64,000 nucleotides of DNA from Spirodela intermedia (GCA_902729315.2 LR746266.1:1763759-1827758), one strand, 5' to 3'; numbered from the stretch's first letter, positions 37,001 through 52,000 are shown. Program-made: numbers and translations. The notes: generated by a model from the letters alone, not told the origin.

Positions 37001-40000
37001 AAAAGAAAAGGGTTTTCACATAATAACTGACCCTGTTACTCTATCTTCCCTATTGAAATGGGTTCCAGATTCTGAGGTAGTTTTTCTTATTATAACCTTT
37101 TCCTTGGTGGATTATTACATAATCCAAATATTTCTCATATTTCTGACGAAAGTAAAAGGTTTAGAAACCAATCCTTGCATTCCTGTCACAGTCACTGTTA
37201 CATGGACTACTGCATGACAATCAGTGATAAAAGAGTTTTCTTAATGATCACCCCATTGATTTTCTTCACTCTTTATAATATGTGTGCATTGGATGCAAGA
37301 GTTGCTTCTTTCATTGATCACTTCCTCGTTCTTTCTTTAGTATGGCTTTGTAACCAAACATAAGTACATTATTTTTGTTGCACATTTTTAAGATGCATAT
37401 TTCAACTTTTGTGGCACAAGTTCCTCTTTCTAAACTGTCATCATGTAGCATACAGTTGCCCTATAGAGACGGTGGATGATAATATTGTTTCAATGATACT
37501 CTGAAATATTTATGGGCCGCACAGAACAATATGGTAACCCAGATTTGAATAAAATTTATGAGACATCCAGACATAACCTTGTGTAATTATCTTTTTCGTA
37601 TAGCTACCTTTCAAAGAGGTGTTTCTCGTGTGCTATAGATTTTTTTGGTGAATACTGTTCGATAACACCTTCTATGAATGATTACTGTCGCATTCATATT
37701 CACCAATTTTTTATTGTTGTCAAGACCACTCAATATCTTTCAGAGCTGAGAAAGGTTCTGGGCCACTTCAGCATGATGCCTTCAGTAAATTTTCCCTTTG
37801 GAATAGTTCTAGTCAATTGTACAACTCCTTACTCCCAAAACAAATGAACAGTAATTCTAGGTCTCGGTTTTTGAAAGCACTAGTGGCCTACCCCATGTAC
37901 TATTTGTCCAAATGTCCTTGAAGGAGCTGATTGTTCGCTATCTTATTAAAATCAGATGTGAAACTGGTTCTATGATGGGATTGTCAGGGCAAGGGATTTC
38001 GTGGCCTTATCCATGGTGCTTTGCCACCTGAGTGATATTAGGATGCATCATTGAGTCAATAGACTGGTGCGTGGATTTGATTCATGTAGCTGTGCTAATT
38101 GGTAGTGATTTGATCTGGCCTGAAAGTGGATCGACGAGGGCCGTTTGATATCTGATAATAATGTGATTCAACTCAAAATTCAATCTACTCATGTGCATAT
38201 GAATGCATAAATATCAGTTTTTCCGTTGGAATGGAATTGACTTGGTTAATTCCGACATCACTCCTGCCAAGACTACAAGTAGGTTATAATTTGGATGATT
38301 TTTTGTTTAGTTCGAAACACCTCTTATGTCATCCACTTTAAAAAAACCATTTTAAAGTGGGAGTATTTGGAACTCTTTGTTGAATACTTAAGCGACCTCC
38401 TTGGCTGAGAATGGCTCTTACTAGTGACTCAATCTCATTTTTCTGGTAGTGGGAGTATTTGTAAGGCCTCAAATTTATAGGCTTTGCTCTTGGTAACAAG
38501 TGAATGGCATGGTCAAAAGGCATTCGAGTGGCAACCCTATCATCATTTCAAAAACCTGGGGAAATTCCTACTTCAAGCAGATTATTAGATCATTTGGTGC
38601 TCTAGTGTCACTATTTGAGCAAATATGGTGCAATTTGACCATGTATTTATTACTACCTTTAAGTTCCTTCTCTGCTCTTCTCAGTGAAGCATTGACTTTT
38701 GTGATACTAGAATCCCTCTTGAAAATGTGAATTGTATCTTTCATCATGAATTTCATTATAAACTTTTCATAACTTGAGGGAATCCATCCCAAGGTTCTTA
38801 ACCATTGAATGCCTAGAATAAAATCAGTGCTGCTCAATTCTAGAGGTAAGAAATCTTGTACTAGTAAAACGCCTTGCGAATGTAGAGGAACAACTTTGTA
38901 AATTTTTGCTCTGGTCATTATGTGGTCATTGCCCATGACAATGTTGTATCCATATGACTCTTCCATCTATAAAGATAAGTTGTCAATAACCTTGGTGCAC
39001 AGAAAATTGTGAGTTGCTGCACTGTCAATAAGTACAGACACTTCGACATCATGTTTTTTGCCCCATAATTTTAAGACTCCTTGCTGAGTAATTCTCATGA
39101 CTAAATTTAAGGGTACATGTTTAGTGAACACACTCTCATCAATGTTGGTTATAACTTGATCAGACGATTCCCAAACTTCATCAGTGTTGTCATCGTTCAG
39201 TCCTTTTTCGTCTTCATCCACAATAACAATGTTTAACTCTTTCCTACAACAATGTCTTGGAGTAAATTTTTCATTGCAATAATAACATAATCTTTTATCT
39301 TCTCTTTTGAAACTCCTGGTCTGTCAATTTGAGTATCTTGCGGTTGCTCACAGGAGGCTTTGATGTAAAGGAGTTTCCCTTTGAATTACCTTCAGCTGAA
39401 CTCTAATAGTCCTTCCTGAAATTACCTTGGTACTTGCATTTTGGAATTCTCTTTTGCAATAATAAATGACGAACCTAGTTTGGTTCATTCTTTGGAGCCA
39501 TTTGATTTTTGGTGAACTCATTTCTGCTTCTTCTAATTTCTTAGAGGTGAATCTTGGCTTGGATTGATAAATCCATAGTTTCTCTGAGCCCAAAGTGCTT
39601 CTGCATTGTCAATTCAGATTTGATATCTGGTTTTAAACCCCTCACATATGCATCTTCTATCACCTCAATGTGTACATGAGATAGAAAAGCTGCAATTCGT
39701 TCAAATTTAGCCCTGTACTCCCTCACTAAATTAGTTTATTGTCACTAAATTCCCTATTTTAGATGTCTTAAATCATTTTTCTAATTGACTCTTGAAGTCG
39801 TGTCAATCACGAAATAGGAATCTATCCTCCATCCAAAGATACCGTTCTCGGGCTTCTCTCTCCATACTCAACATAACTTGCTTGAGTCCATCACATTCTG
39901 GCATTGGATTTAGGCGGAAGTATCTTTATGCACGCCTGATCCATCCCTCTAGGCCGTCCCCTTAGAAAACTAGTAGCTCTATCTTCTAAGTTACCTGCAC

Positions 40001-43000
40001 CTGGTCATCATGAGAGGCTGGATCCGAATGAGTGGTGCCATGATACTATTGTCTCGGTTCTTCTCTTGGATCTTTATTGGGATACAAACTAGAGTGGAGA
40101 TCTTTTATGGATAGTTTCTAGAGAATCTGGTTGAGAATTTCTTTCTATTCATTCGTGGATTGTTCTTGTTTGGCATATCTTTGCTTCAATTATGCGATCT
40201 CATCTACTAGCAAAGCCATCTACTATGCCTTGGACCTGGTGAGCATCTGCTGGCTAAGATTGGTTCCAGCCTGACTGGTTGGTCGTTCTTTTTGTAACAG
40301 TTCTTTTCTTGAAATTCGTTGCAATCAGAATTTAGGATGAATATCTGCTTTCAACCTTGGTAATCCGATCCCTGCTAGGGTTGCGGTAACAGAATCTTGC
40401 TTCCGTAATCCCGTGTGACAGTTGCTCCAAACTCTAGCAAAGCAGACATAATAACCTGGCTCTGATACCAATATTACGAACATCAGAAGAGTTAACAGCT
40501 CATAGATGAATCAAAAGGAATAGGAGAAAGATCATGAAGAAGATTCAAGGACAATAACAAGTATTCTTGAGGTCGAATTGATCCGCAGAACATATGCATC
40601 CAAATTAGAATTCGTTAGGGGGAGAATCTCCCATTTACCTTCTAGGTTTTTCCTCCCCTCCCATTATTTAGGTCCTCCTCTATGTATACCAGCTCTGGTA
40701 CATTATTCTTTAGTGGTCCCCATCAATGTGGGGGTCCAGGTCATCTTTTGAAGATGACGGTTGGCTTTGTAACAGGTTTCCAGAGGAAACCCTAGAACAG
40801 TTGGGATGAATTTGAAAGCGCCCCACTCTCATGCTGACTTCTTCCAAAGTGCCCCCACTGTGGGGTCCCCCTTATTCCTTATTCCAAAAGCACCCCACCA
40901 CAGGCCCACTTGCCCTCAGTCCTCCCTTACGTCATTCTTCCTTTTATGGTGCCAAGTATTCCAAAATGGGTTTGGGTCGTGGGTCTTTGCTCAGATCCAC
41001 TAAGTGACCCAAATAGAGAACTAGGGAGGGACTGAACATTATTTTTCTTGCTTTAGATGACATTTATTTGCATTATATTTTCATGGAATGCAAAGTTTAA
41101 ATGACCATTTTGGTTGTTTATTGCAGGTTAGGAAAAGAGCATATGTCACTGGAAATTCTTCCCCACGTGCCAATCTTGATGTTGTTCATAGGCTTATTGC
41201 TGCTCGCCATGAGCTTTCTCAGGTTTCTTTTCATTTTTCCTCCCTTTGCAAAATCATGTTATACTTCATGGATTACATGGCTCAAATCGACATTCTCATC
41301 TTGTGACATGACGTTTGTGCCAATGATTCCTTGGTACTTGCAGTCATGGTTGATGGAAGTTGGATTTTAGTTAACTGGTATTCATTTTTATCCATGGATA
41401 CTAATTCTGGAGCCCATGGGTATCAAGCTGTGGATTACCAAGTTTGAGAAAACCATTTCTGCACAAGTTTCTGGAAAGAATGGGCCCTGGCACTTGTTAA
41501 AATCGCAAATTTGGTAACCATACATTCTGAAACTATTATATGTAAAGCCCAAGATTTTGAGGTGGCCAAAGGCTGATGTAAGGGGTTGCAGAGTGAAATG
41601 GGCTCCAGGAAGGTCACTTCCAGGAGATATGTGTACCTTCATGACAAGGAGACTGTTTGGGAGGTGACTGTCCACGTGCAACTATGGCCTTTGATAGATG
41701 TATGCCAGTTGAATATGCGTAGCTTTAATGAATATGCTTTATTGTATGCTTCATATGCCACATAATATTCATTAGGTTTTTAGGACGGTGTATTTTATTA
41801 AATGCAAGTTTACAGCACCTAATTGCCATATGTGCATTCTCTTGTGCAATAGGAACAGTCATCTATACCCTTTTCTCCCAGATGCCATTTACTGTTTCTT
41901 ATCTGACATCATTACTTCGAACAGAGATCCGTGTATTATATAGAGCCTTTGTCTGTACATTCTATGATTGAAGTGTTTTAAAGACTACCTGCTTTAGGCA
42001 GGAAAGACAAAACTTTTTGTGCTTATTTATAGAAAGTTTCCAACTCAATTTCACTCGTTCTTGGGCAAAAATATATAGCTTTGTCTCTGAAAGCACTCTC
42101 CACTATTTTATATTGTTCCCAGATCGTACCATCTGCCACAATATCCAGAGGTTCTTTTTGCAACATATGCTGGCAGAGGAATTATTTTGTTAAACTAATC
42201 TTAAAGGGTTACTTTGACATTATTGAGTGTGGCTTCTAATAAATGTCTTTTCTATGCCTCTGAAACTGTAGCAACCAGGTGGCTTTGATGTGTTTCATTG
42301 TTCACTCATTGAGATTTTACAGAATTCAGAATGGCATATCTTTGATTGTCAAGAGGTAGCATCATGTGTGAAACAAGCACTGGTTGAAGATACCTCTCTG
42401 TGACATTTATTTGATAGACCAATGGGTTATGTGTATCTTGGCGTGTTCAGTAGTGTTCACTGTAGTGCTGTTAAAATGATCCAAGCATGTGTCATAAATT
42501 TTTTTAATGGAAGGAAGTTGAGAACATTCCTCAAGGAATCCTGGGTCATAGGTGGGAGGACATAATGTGATGCATGAATACTGAATGTTGCATCTGAGGC
42601 AACTGCAAGCTTGGCCATTTTTTGGCCGTGCAGTTGATTAATGATGAATAACCAACGTCAATGGTTGTAAGCTGGATGATTGATGAGAATGTCGATTTTC
42701 TAATTCAAACTTTTGCGATGGTCATAAGTGGGTTTGATAGCAGATGTTCATGTTGATTTCCTAATGCCAACACTGAGTGGAAAGACGCAAAAAGCAAATC
42801 TTTAGCAATTGTAACATGATAAGATTGTATATTTGTTGAACTCATCAATGGGCCAGACGGTGGTGAGTTTGGGTGATAGTCATACATTAGTGACAGAGGT
42901 GTTATTTGTTTACCTCGGATGACAATAATTTTGGCTTCCCGCTGTAAAGGGTATAATGTACTAGGTGAAGATAAACTTTGTAGTATTAAAGTTCTTTACT

Positions 43001-46000
43001 GGACACTTATTTAGGGGCAGGAGACTTGTGAAGTAGGCTTGTCCAGTTAAAGTCGAATCATTAATCTCTCTTATGTTTTTGCCTAGATCGAAGTGCAGAT
43101 AGATTGAAGTATGAAAGCTCTTTTCAGAGATACATGTGCAGCACCCTTCCGGGTTTTTCTTGTTTGGTTCAGGCAAATGTCATTTATCTTTACCATGTTG
43201 CTGACTATATCATATTGCCGGGTCAGCAGTCAGACTCCAAACTAACATGAAGACCTGCCGCTATCAATATAGGTAACTAGCTGTTGTCCATTATGTGGCT
43301 GCAATGTCGACCTGACAGTTTGTGAATGATGTTTTCTGAAATTTGTAGTGGGAAGGTTAGTGCGATGGTGGAGATCCTAACTATACTACACACCAAACTT
43401 GAGTAAAGCTTTTCTGCAGAGTTAGGAGAGATTCTGTTTGATATGGAACAGATTGCTTGATTGAGTGATGGTGGAAGCCAAGACAAATAACTGTATAGTC
43501 TATGGGTACTTTCTTCCATGACTGTTTATGTTGAAAACTCAGATTCTGAAAAATCTACAACCTCAGATGTTCAGAAGCATTCATTTTCATTGGAGCAATA
43601 TTCATTAATATCATGATCCTCTCATAAATAATTGTGCAGTTTTTGGTAATAATTTGAAGCTTTCTTATTTTCGGCACCATTTCGATCCAAAAATGGATTT
43701 GCCAGGCGTTCAATATCCACCATCCCGAGGTTGTGATACAATCCTTCTTGGAAGGATTGGATCTGAGTGAATCCGGAGAGAAACAAAATTGATTCTCAAA
43801 ATCGGGACAATGTTGTAAGATAGAATGTCAGGATGACAGTTCTATCAGAATACAAGAAATGGAAGAGAGAAAGAAGAGTAAAAGGGGTGGGGAATGAATT
43901 TGAGAGGATTCCCCTACCTCTTTTGGCTTTGACTGTTCTCCTCCTTTTTCCCCCCCCCTTCCCCCCCCGAAGTTTATTTATAGTCCTCACATGTGCATTG
44001 CATGGGGTTGTTACATTACTCCCCCCCTCTAGATTCACTTTCTTCTCTAGGTGAAATTATGGAACTTAGTGAACAATATTACGAGCGAGCTCCCTTGAAG
44101 CCTCATGATCTGGTAGATTGGCCCATTGCACTAGAACCTCTAGACCTACTGGTGTCTTCTGCACTCCTTTGATTGTTTGAGGTTGGACATGCCATTCTAT
44201 ATCTTTGGTGAGAGTGAATGTGGAAGTGGCTGAGGCGAATTGTTGGTTGATAAGGCCTGCTGAAGTTGAGATATATTAGATACTTGGTGAATTGATGAAA
44301 AAGATGGAAGATCAAGCTTGCATGTTGTTTGGCCCACTCAAGAGAGGATTTTATATGGCCCAAAAAATCTTCAAGAAAGCTTATCAGTTCCCTTGCATGC
44401 TAGAAATTTCATTTTGTAAGGACGAAGTCATAGATAGACACTATCATTTACTTGAAACTCCATTGGGTGACGATGATGGTCCGCCTTTCATTTCATTTGA
44501 GATTAGAAGTTCTGCAAATGTTGTTACAGCAGGCTAAGTATTTGATCACATTCTAGCAATTGTTGGTCTATGGCTAAAATTAGAGAGGGGAAAGGCCCAT
44601 AGTTGATGATGGCAGGTGGATCACGCCCATAAACTACTTTGAATGGGGTGTTCTTGATAGAAGAGTGGTAAGTTGTACTGTAGGACAATTCCACCCAATG
44701 TAGCCAAGATTGTCACTCCTTGGTCAATCTGACACAAAAGATAGGATTCTAAAGATCTGTTCACCACCTCAGTCTGTTTGTCTGACTGATGGTGATAGGA
44801 TGGTGGCAATACACCTCATGTCAGATAAGGATAGCTCATGCCAGACAAGGATAGCTCACGCCAAACAAGGGTAGCTCACGCCAGACAAGGATAGCTCACA
44901 CTAGACAAGGATAACCCATGTCAGACAAGGTAAGCTGAGTTCCTTGCAAATTGCATATCTCATGCCAGTAAACACTTTCTCATGGTCAGAAACAATAGAT
45001 TTAGGTAAGCCATGTAAGTGAACAACATCTTTTACAAAAGCTCGTGCCACTTGTGGTGCAGAAAATAGGTATTTTAAAGGAATAAAATAGTTGTACTAAC
45101 TAAGACAATCAACCATGTCCAATATAGTATTAAAGCCATTAGATCTTGACCAACCTTTTATAAAGTCCATAAAAAGGTCTTCCCATGCCTAATGTGGAAT
45201 GGGTAGTGATTTTAAAAGGCTTGCGCGAGACAAGGATAAGATCTTGTTCCTATAGCATTTCCACATACTCTTTGATAGTTCTTTTCATGCCTTTCCAAAA
45301 CACTTGCTATGATAATCTTTTATATGTGCATAGGAACCCCTATGGTCTCCTACTGGCGAATCATGATCTTCTCATAATAGGAGTGTTATTACAGTTGATT
45401 CAGATGATAACACCAGCTGATTCTTGTAAAGTAGCATCCCATGATGCAAGGAGAAATGAGGATGAGCATTTGAGCCAGTAGTCAATTCATCCATAACAGC
45501 TTGTAGCTTGGAATCTTGTGAAACTTCTTTCTGAACGATAACAAGGTCCAACAATTGGAGTTAGAAAACTAAAGTCGCCCCTAGCTCCCCATCTGTGGTG
45601 CTCGGGACAAGGCATCAGCAGCAGTATTAAGGCATCCTTTATATCTGATAACAAAATTGAACCCCAATAATTTGATGAGTCATTTGTGATATTGTTGGTG
45701 GACATACCACTGTTCAAGAAGATATTTCAGACTATACTGATCAGTTTTAATGATTATGGGCTGATGAATTAAGTAGTCCTATCATTTTTGTACTGCTTTA
45801 ACAATGACAATGAGCTCCCAATTGTAAGCTGACTTGAACTGATGCCTCTAGGGGAGGACTTGGTTGTGGAAAGCCACTGGTCTTCCAGATTGCATAAGAA
45901 CCTCCCCTCCTACAGACACACACACTATGTTTTGAGGCATCTATTTTAAGAACAAATGGTAATGAAAAGTTAGGCAAATCTAAGGCTGGTGTAGTTGTCA

Positions 46001-49000
46001 TTGCCTCTTTGAATTGGATGAACACCTCTTGAGAAGCTGTACTTTAAACATAAGAGTTTTTCTTCAGTAGGCGAGTGAGGGGCCATGCAATGGAAGCATA
46101 GTTAGCTACAAACTCCCTGTAGTAACCTGTGAAACCAAGAAAACCTCTTATCTCCCTAATATTCCTTGGAGGTTGTTAGTGGAGCATAGCTGAAATCTTG
46201 CCTTCATCTACAACAATCCCTTCCTTAGAAATTCAATGACTAAGATATCCAATAGAGTGTTGGGCGAACTGACACTTTTTAAAATTGATACAGAGATTGT
46301 TTGTAGATAGAACATATGAGTCGATTGATGAATTGCATGGTAAGAGTATTTTCTCTAAAATAGATTTGAAGTTAGCTTACTATCAACTTCGTATGAAAGC
46401 TACAGACGTTCCAAAGATGACATTTAAAACTCACAATGGGCATTATGAATTTATTGTTATGTCCTTTGGACTTTTAAATGCACCAACGACTTTTTAGTTG
46501 CTTATGCCTAAGCTGTTCCAACACTTTCTTAGGTAGTTTGTACTCATATTTTTTGATGATCTCCTTATCTACAGTCGCAATAGTCAATCATGAAGAACAT
46601 AGGATATCAATTTAGAATTATTTTTTCTTATTTAAGGCTTGATAATCCACACAAAACTTTCAACCACCGTCCTTTCTTTTACCAATAAGATTGAACTTGC
46701 ATAAGGACTCTATAAGGGTTGAATAAAACTTGTCGTCAAGAATTCTTGGACCAACTTCTCAATTTATCTTTCTGAAAATGAGAATAGTGATATGGTCTTA
46801 GGTTTACCAGCCTACTACCTAGAACAATCTTAATTGACTGGTCCACTTTGCCCTTTGGCAATAGTCCCATTGTGGGTTGAGAAAATAGATGCAAATAATT
46901 GTTGGAAATGAGATTCAGTAGGGGAAATAATGGTTGTACTTTGCGTAACTCCAAGAGGATTGAGGGCTGCTGCCTGATGACCTTTTCTAATAGTTTCAAT
47001 GAAACTTTTGATTTAGATAACTTTGGATTTCTTTTGAGAACTCTGAACACCCTATTTACTGTGAACTTCATAGTTAAGTTTCCCCAATTGACATGAATCT
47101 ACCTTGTAGAACCACTTTTACTGAGTATGGCATTAGTACTTCCCAATGTAAGTGGCAAGAAATCTTGAGTGATGACTGAACCTTTTGAACTTGTAGAGAG
47201 ATGTTCTTACAAACTGTGTTCCCTTATAGGGCCTGGCCATTTCTCATGAGCTTTCATAATTCACTACTGATTGGAGTAATTGGAACCGTAAACATAATTA
47301 TGTGCAAATGAAATCATGTGTTGCACCTGAATCAATTAGAATTGTAATAACATGCCTTTTGTAAAATTCCTTTCATCTTCATAGTTTCTGTTTGAGTGAG
47401 TCTCATCACTAAATTCACTGATATTTGTGTTGCAAATAGCTTCTTCTTCTGTTGGCTGCTTCACATCATTCTTGGAATCATATAGAATAGTGTCATTAGG
47501 TTCTTGGTCATTTTCATGAATTCTTAGGATCTAAAGTTGTTTCTTGCATCAATGTCTTAGACCAAATTTTTCTTCACACGATAACAGTTTCTTTTCACAA
47601 TGACTTTGATATTCTGCATCAGTGAGAGTGATCTGCTAGCGGTATTGGTTGTCCTTCCCTTTCACTTGAAGCGGAGGATTACACTTAGGCTTCCACCCCA
47701 AGAAATAGGACACGTTCTAACTCTTTTCTTGTTCACATAAGGTGCAAATACATTCCTCTGCCTCCACTGATGCGTTCATAATTTCCATCAGTCCTACTAG
47801 ACTCATGCGAGCAAATTCTGTTTGAATTTCTGGCTTTAGACCTTTGTTAAATGTATTCTCCATTATAAGATCTTGGAGTTTTGTCAGGTAAGTAGGTAAA
47901 CGTTCATATTCTGCTTGATATTCCTAAATTGAGTGTTCCTGTTGGATATTTAGGAATTTGTGAAATGTGTTGCCTGCTGCAGAAGTACCAAAGTGTTTTC
48001 CCAATTGAAACTTGAAATGTTGTCGGTTTTGGAACATATACCTATCATCCTTTCATAGGTACCACTCCAATGCCAGGCCTTTGAGTTTCGTCATAGCCAT
48101 TTCTAACTGATCCCGCTCATCTACCTTGTTTAACCTACAAATTTTTCAGTACATCTCAACCGACCTTCAGAATTTTGCCATGAAATACTGGTATCTCCCC
48201 TTTTGTGGTGAACTGAATGATGTTGTGACTTGTTGTAGGTTTGTTTTGAACAGATTCTTGAGGGTGGATGGTAGATTGTTGTAGGATGGCCGTTGTCTGT
48301 CTGTTCTTGACAGAATGATGATGTCGGCTGTTGATTAAGAGTCTCCTTCTTCTTTTGGGCATCCAATTGAGCGCATACTGCCAGTTGGAATTGTTGCATG
48401 TTTTGTAAGAGATGGTGCTTCAAATCTATGGATTCTTTTTGTGATTTTACATATCTTTGGCTTTCCTTCGTTGATCTGCCCATAGATTCTCGTTGTCTGC
48501 TTCTAGGGCCTCAAAACAGATGACTACTATCTTTGGAGCCATGCTGCTTGTGGTTGCAAGATTGTCGGCTCTGATACCAATGATACGATCCTCCTTGGAT
48601 TGATTGGATCTGAGTAAATCCGGAGAGAAACAATTATATTGATTCTCAAAATCGGAACGATGTTGTAGGATAGAACATCAAGATGACAGTTCTATCGAAA
48701 TACAAGAAAAAGAAGAGAGCAAGAAGAGTAAAAGGGGTGGGGAATGAATTCAAGAGGATTCTCCTGTCTCTCCTGGTTCCGACTGTTCTCCCGCTCCTCT
48801 GCTGTGCGAGGAGGATTCAAGAAGAGCGAGGTTTATTTATAGTCCTCACATGTGCTGTGCACGTGTCCCCTTCTTACGCCTTCTATATGTCAGTAATGGG
48901 GTCGTAACAGGTTGTTACTTGGACCATTCTCTAATTCTTTGATTAGAGAGTCCTGTATCTCTTGTGATTTATCTTTTTTATATTTCAAATTGGATTTTGA

Positions 49001-52000
49001 GGTCATAAACTACGAATTTTCTTTCCTGAGAATGGATGCAGGTTATGGGCTGCAAGTCATACAGTGAATTCGCAACTCGAACAAACATGGCAGCAAGTCC
49101 AGATGTGGTGATGTCTTTTCTTGTTGAATTGAGCGGGATTGTTAGGAAGAAGGCTGATGAGGTATAACATCTTCGGAAATGATTACATCTTTGTGCTTCT
49201 CTCCTATTGATGTCAATAGTTGTTATTCTCTTACATAAGCAATTCAAGACTATCAGAAACTTTAAGAGACAGAAGACTGGTGAAGCTTTTGGAGATCTAG
49301 AGCCATGGGATGAGTCCTACTACACAGGAATACTAAAATCATCTGTGCATGACCTTGACCATTCAGTACGTTTTGTAACATATATTTCATTGTTGGATCC
49401 TTCTAGATATCTATTTCGATTGCTACAACGGTTTCTCATAAGTTTGGGTATTTTATTTTATTACATCAATTCGCAGGTTGTAGCATCATACTTTCCTCTG
49501 TTACAATGCCTCTATGGTTTAAAGTCACTTGTTAAATCATTGTTTGGAGCCACATTTCATGATGTTCCTCTGGAACCAAGTGAATCATGGCACCCAAGTG
49601 TGCTTAAAATGTTACTACATCATCCCGATGAGGTAAGCTCTATTAGAGTCCATGGATTACTAAAATTTTCATTAGCATCTCTTTGCGTTATTCTAATAAT
49701 AATAACTGAGTTATCGTTTTTTAGCTCTTAAGTGGACATTTAATTGTCCTCTTTGTCTTTCTTTTATCACCGTGATAGTCTCTGATTGTTGAGAGAAATA
49801 TGTTAAAAGAATTTCCAAGCTCTTTATGAAACGTGCAAGTGCTTTAAACATTGCTGCTGAGTAGGTTTCTTGGCGAGAATGTACTTGACCTCAAGTGATG
49901 ATGTACTAAAACTTCATGGTCTATTTATGAATTCTTCATAATACAAGAATTTCTATGCTTATAAGCAATTAATTAATTTTTAAGCTTTTCACTCGAGATT
50001 CAGAGCTTGTTTATTCGTGAGAATTATGTATTTGATCCAAATGATGAAAGATAAAGTTGGTCATTTTACGAATCAATCTAGGTTCAATAAATTCGTTGTC
50101 TTAAAAATTAAATTTCCTTGTCTATTTCAGGAAAATGTTTAAAGTAATCCTTGCATTTTATGTATGTTTAGATGATAATTACTATTTTCTATTTGCTTAA
50201 ATTTGTGCTTGTGATTGATGTACATCATTGTCAATATGTCATGTTACACAAGGTTAACTGTCTCATTGTGGTTGGTCTTTCTTGTACGAGCAGGTCTGTT
50301 TTGAAGATTGTGACCCGATCAACTAATTGACAGTAAAACTCTTTTCAATGGAATTTTGTCTTTTGAAAACAGCATTGCCCGTGTTTACAACTCAGAGAGT
50401 GGGAGTCCTCTCTGAAATGAAAGCATTTTCTTCCTCTTAAGGAAAAAAGTATTTCCCATTTGTCACCTGTGAAGATACGTTACCAAGAAAAAAGTTAACA
50501 GAAATCAACATAGTTTCCAAGTCTCATATGATACTGTCACCGTAGGCTGGTGTTCACTTACCCAACTAACATTATTTATTATTTTTCAGTTCGCCAATAG
50601 TTTCCAAGTAAAACATTTTTGTCTCGTGTTCCCTGTTTTTAACCAGTATTCTTGTGTACACATTTATTGTTTCATATTAATTGGCTAACTTGTTCCCATA
50701 CAAACAGGGAGATTTGGGTTTTTTGTATTTGGACCTCTACGCCAGGAAAGGCAAATATCCAGGCTGTGCTCATTTTGCAATTAAAGGGGGCCGCCGACTG
50801 TCTCCAAAAGAATATCAGTTACCCGTATGTCAATTTCCTATACGTGGGAAAAAATATTAAACATCTATATTTTGTTTTCTTTTATCTGTTGTCCCGTGTT
50901 GTGCAATGAAATCACATGTTTTTAGAGAAAATCGTATAAATCCTTATGCTTTTGCCCCCCGAAAGAGAAATGTTGAAATTCTTAATATTCTTGATCGTTG
51001 ATGTAAGAACTTAATACATTCGAAAAGAAAAGCTGACATCATTAATGCCCCTGATCATTGTCGTAAGAATTCGGCGAATCATATGTTCATGCATCCAATT
51101 TATATGTTTTTCATGTAAGCAGATGCTTCTTGTTACACTTAATCAGCATCACATCACATATGCCGTGTAACTTCTTTGTGGAGTGATAACAGAAGATGTA
51201 TCTGAGCACAGGAGAAACTGGTGCGAGGGTGGAAACTGTCTTTTCTCTGGGCTTTATTCTGCAATAAACGGTCTTTTAAAGATGTTTTATGCGGTCTTTA
51301 TTTTCATCAGGCATTTCTCACCTGTTGAAATAATATTTGCACCTTCTATTATGCTTTGTATTAGCACATGGATGATTATTGCGTAAAGGATTTAAATTAC
51401 CATCAATAATAAAAAAGGAATCTTTTTATTAGTTACTATCATGTGGCTCTGTGCCATGCTTGTCTAGCATGTTTCAAATTTTTCTTTTTTTCATTTTATC
51501 TTTGACCAAACTTTTCATGACATCTAAAATTACGTAGGTTGTTGCTCTTGTATGTAATTTCTCTGGTTCACCTGGATCATTAAATTCAAGGCTTAATCAC
51601 GGAGAAGTGGAGACCCTTTTTCATGAGTTTGGTCATGCTCTTCATTCTTTGCTCTCTAGAACGGTATAAATGTGACAACTCTGTCTTCGTTCTTTACTCC
51701 CTGCGTTACAAGCATCTTTGTCAATTACTCTACATGGATATGGGTTCCTCAACCTTCTCGTTTTAATTCTTACAGGACTATCAGCATTTTTCTGGTACAA
51801 GAGTCGTTTTTGACTTTGCTGAAGCACCTGCGAATCTTTTTGAGTACGAACTGGGCTCTTTTTTCGTTGTTGTTATTTATGGCTTCTGGTATAAAAAAAG
51901 TAATACTGTAGTTAAAATGAAAGTTCACCCATGAAATGTCGGGGATTTATCTTCGATTTTCCGGAGACGAAAAATCAAGCAAATTTCAGACTCCAGGCAT

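Larger units (their letters stand above)
38300..40774 (-). mobile_element. Truncated Ty3/gypsy element in MIP intron 7
   Basis: On the minus strand the order is LTR (40774-40472), primer-binding site (40470-40458), gag (about 39990-39540, with [14 protein letters not shown]), protease ([12 protein letters not shown] near 39020, retropepsin Asp-Ser), the following [12 protein letters not shown] block near 38810, and the start of reverse transcriptase ([15 protein letters not shown] near 38440). Stops and shifts break the frame. Similarity stops near 38300, so RT core, RNase H, integrase and the 3' LTR are missing. It is antisense to MIP. Confidence 0.85.
43734..48909 (-). mobile_element. Nearly complete Ty3/gypsy element in MIP intron 8
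   Basis: The element is antisense to MIP. The minus-strand order is 5' LTR (48909-48581), primer-binding site (48579-48567), gag (about 48530-47650), protease region (about 47600-47100), RT start ([17 protein letters not shown] near 46800), RNase H ([21 protein letters not shown] near 45950), integrase C-terminal part ([20 protein letters not shown] near 44790), polypurine tract (44031-44016) and 3' LTR (44015-43734). Both flanks carry the pentamer GGTTG (43729-43733 and 48910-48914), a perfect target-site duplication. LTRs are diverged and differ in length, and all frames contain stops, so it is old and dead. Part of RT lies in the opposite orientation. Confidence 0.93.

Noticed and set aside
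44815-44934. Regular short repeats considered as a CRISPR-like array
   Set aside because: Units are directly adjacent with no spacers, and the DNA is a plant nuclear retroelement.
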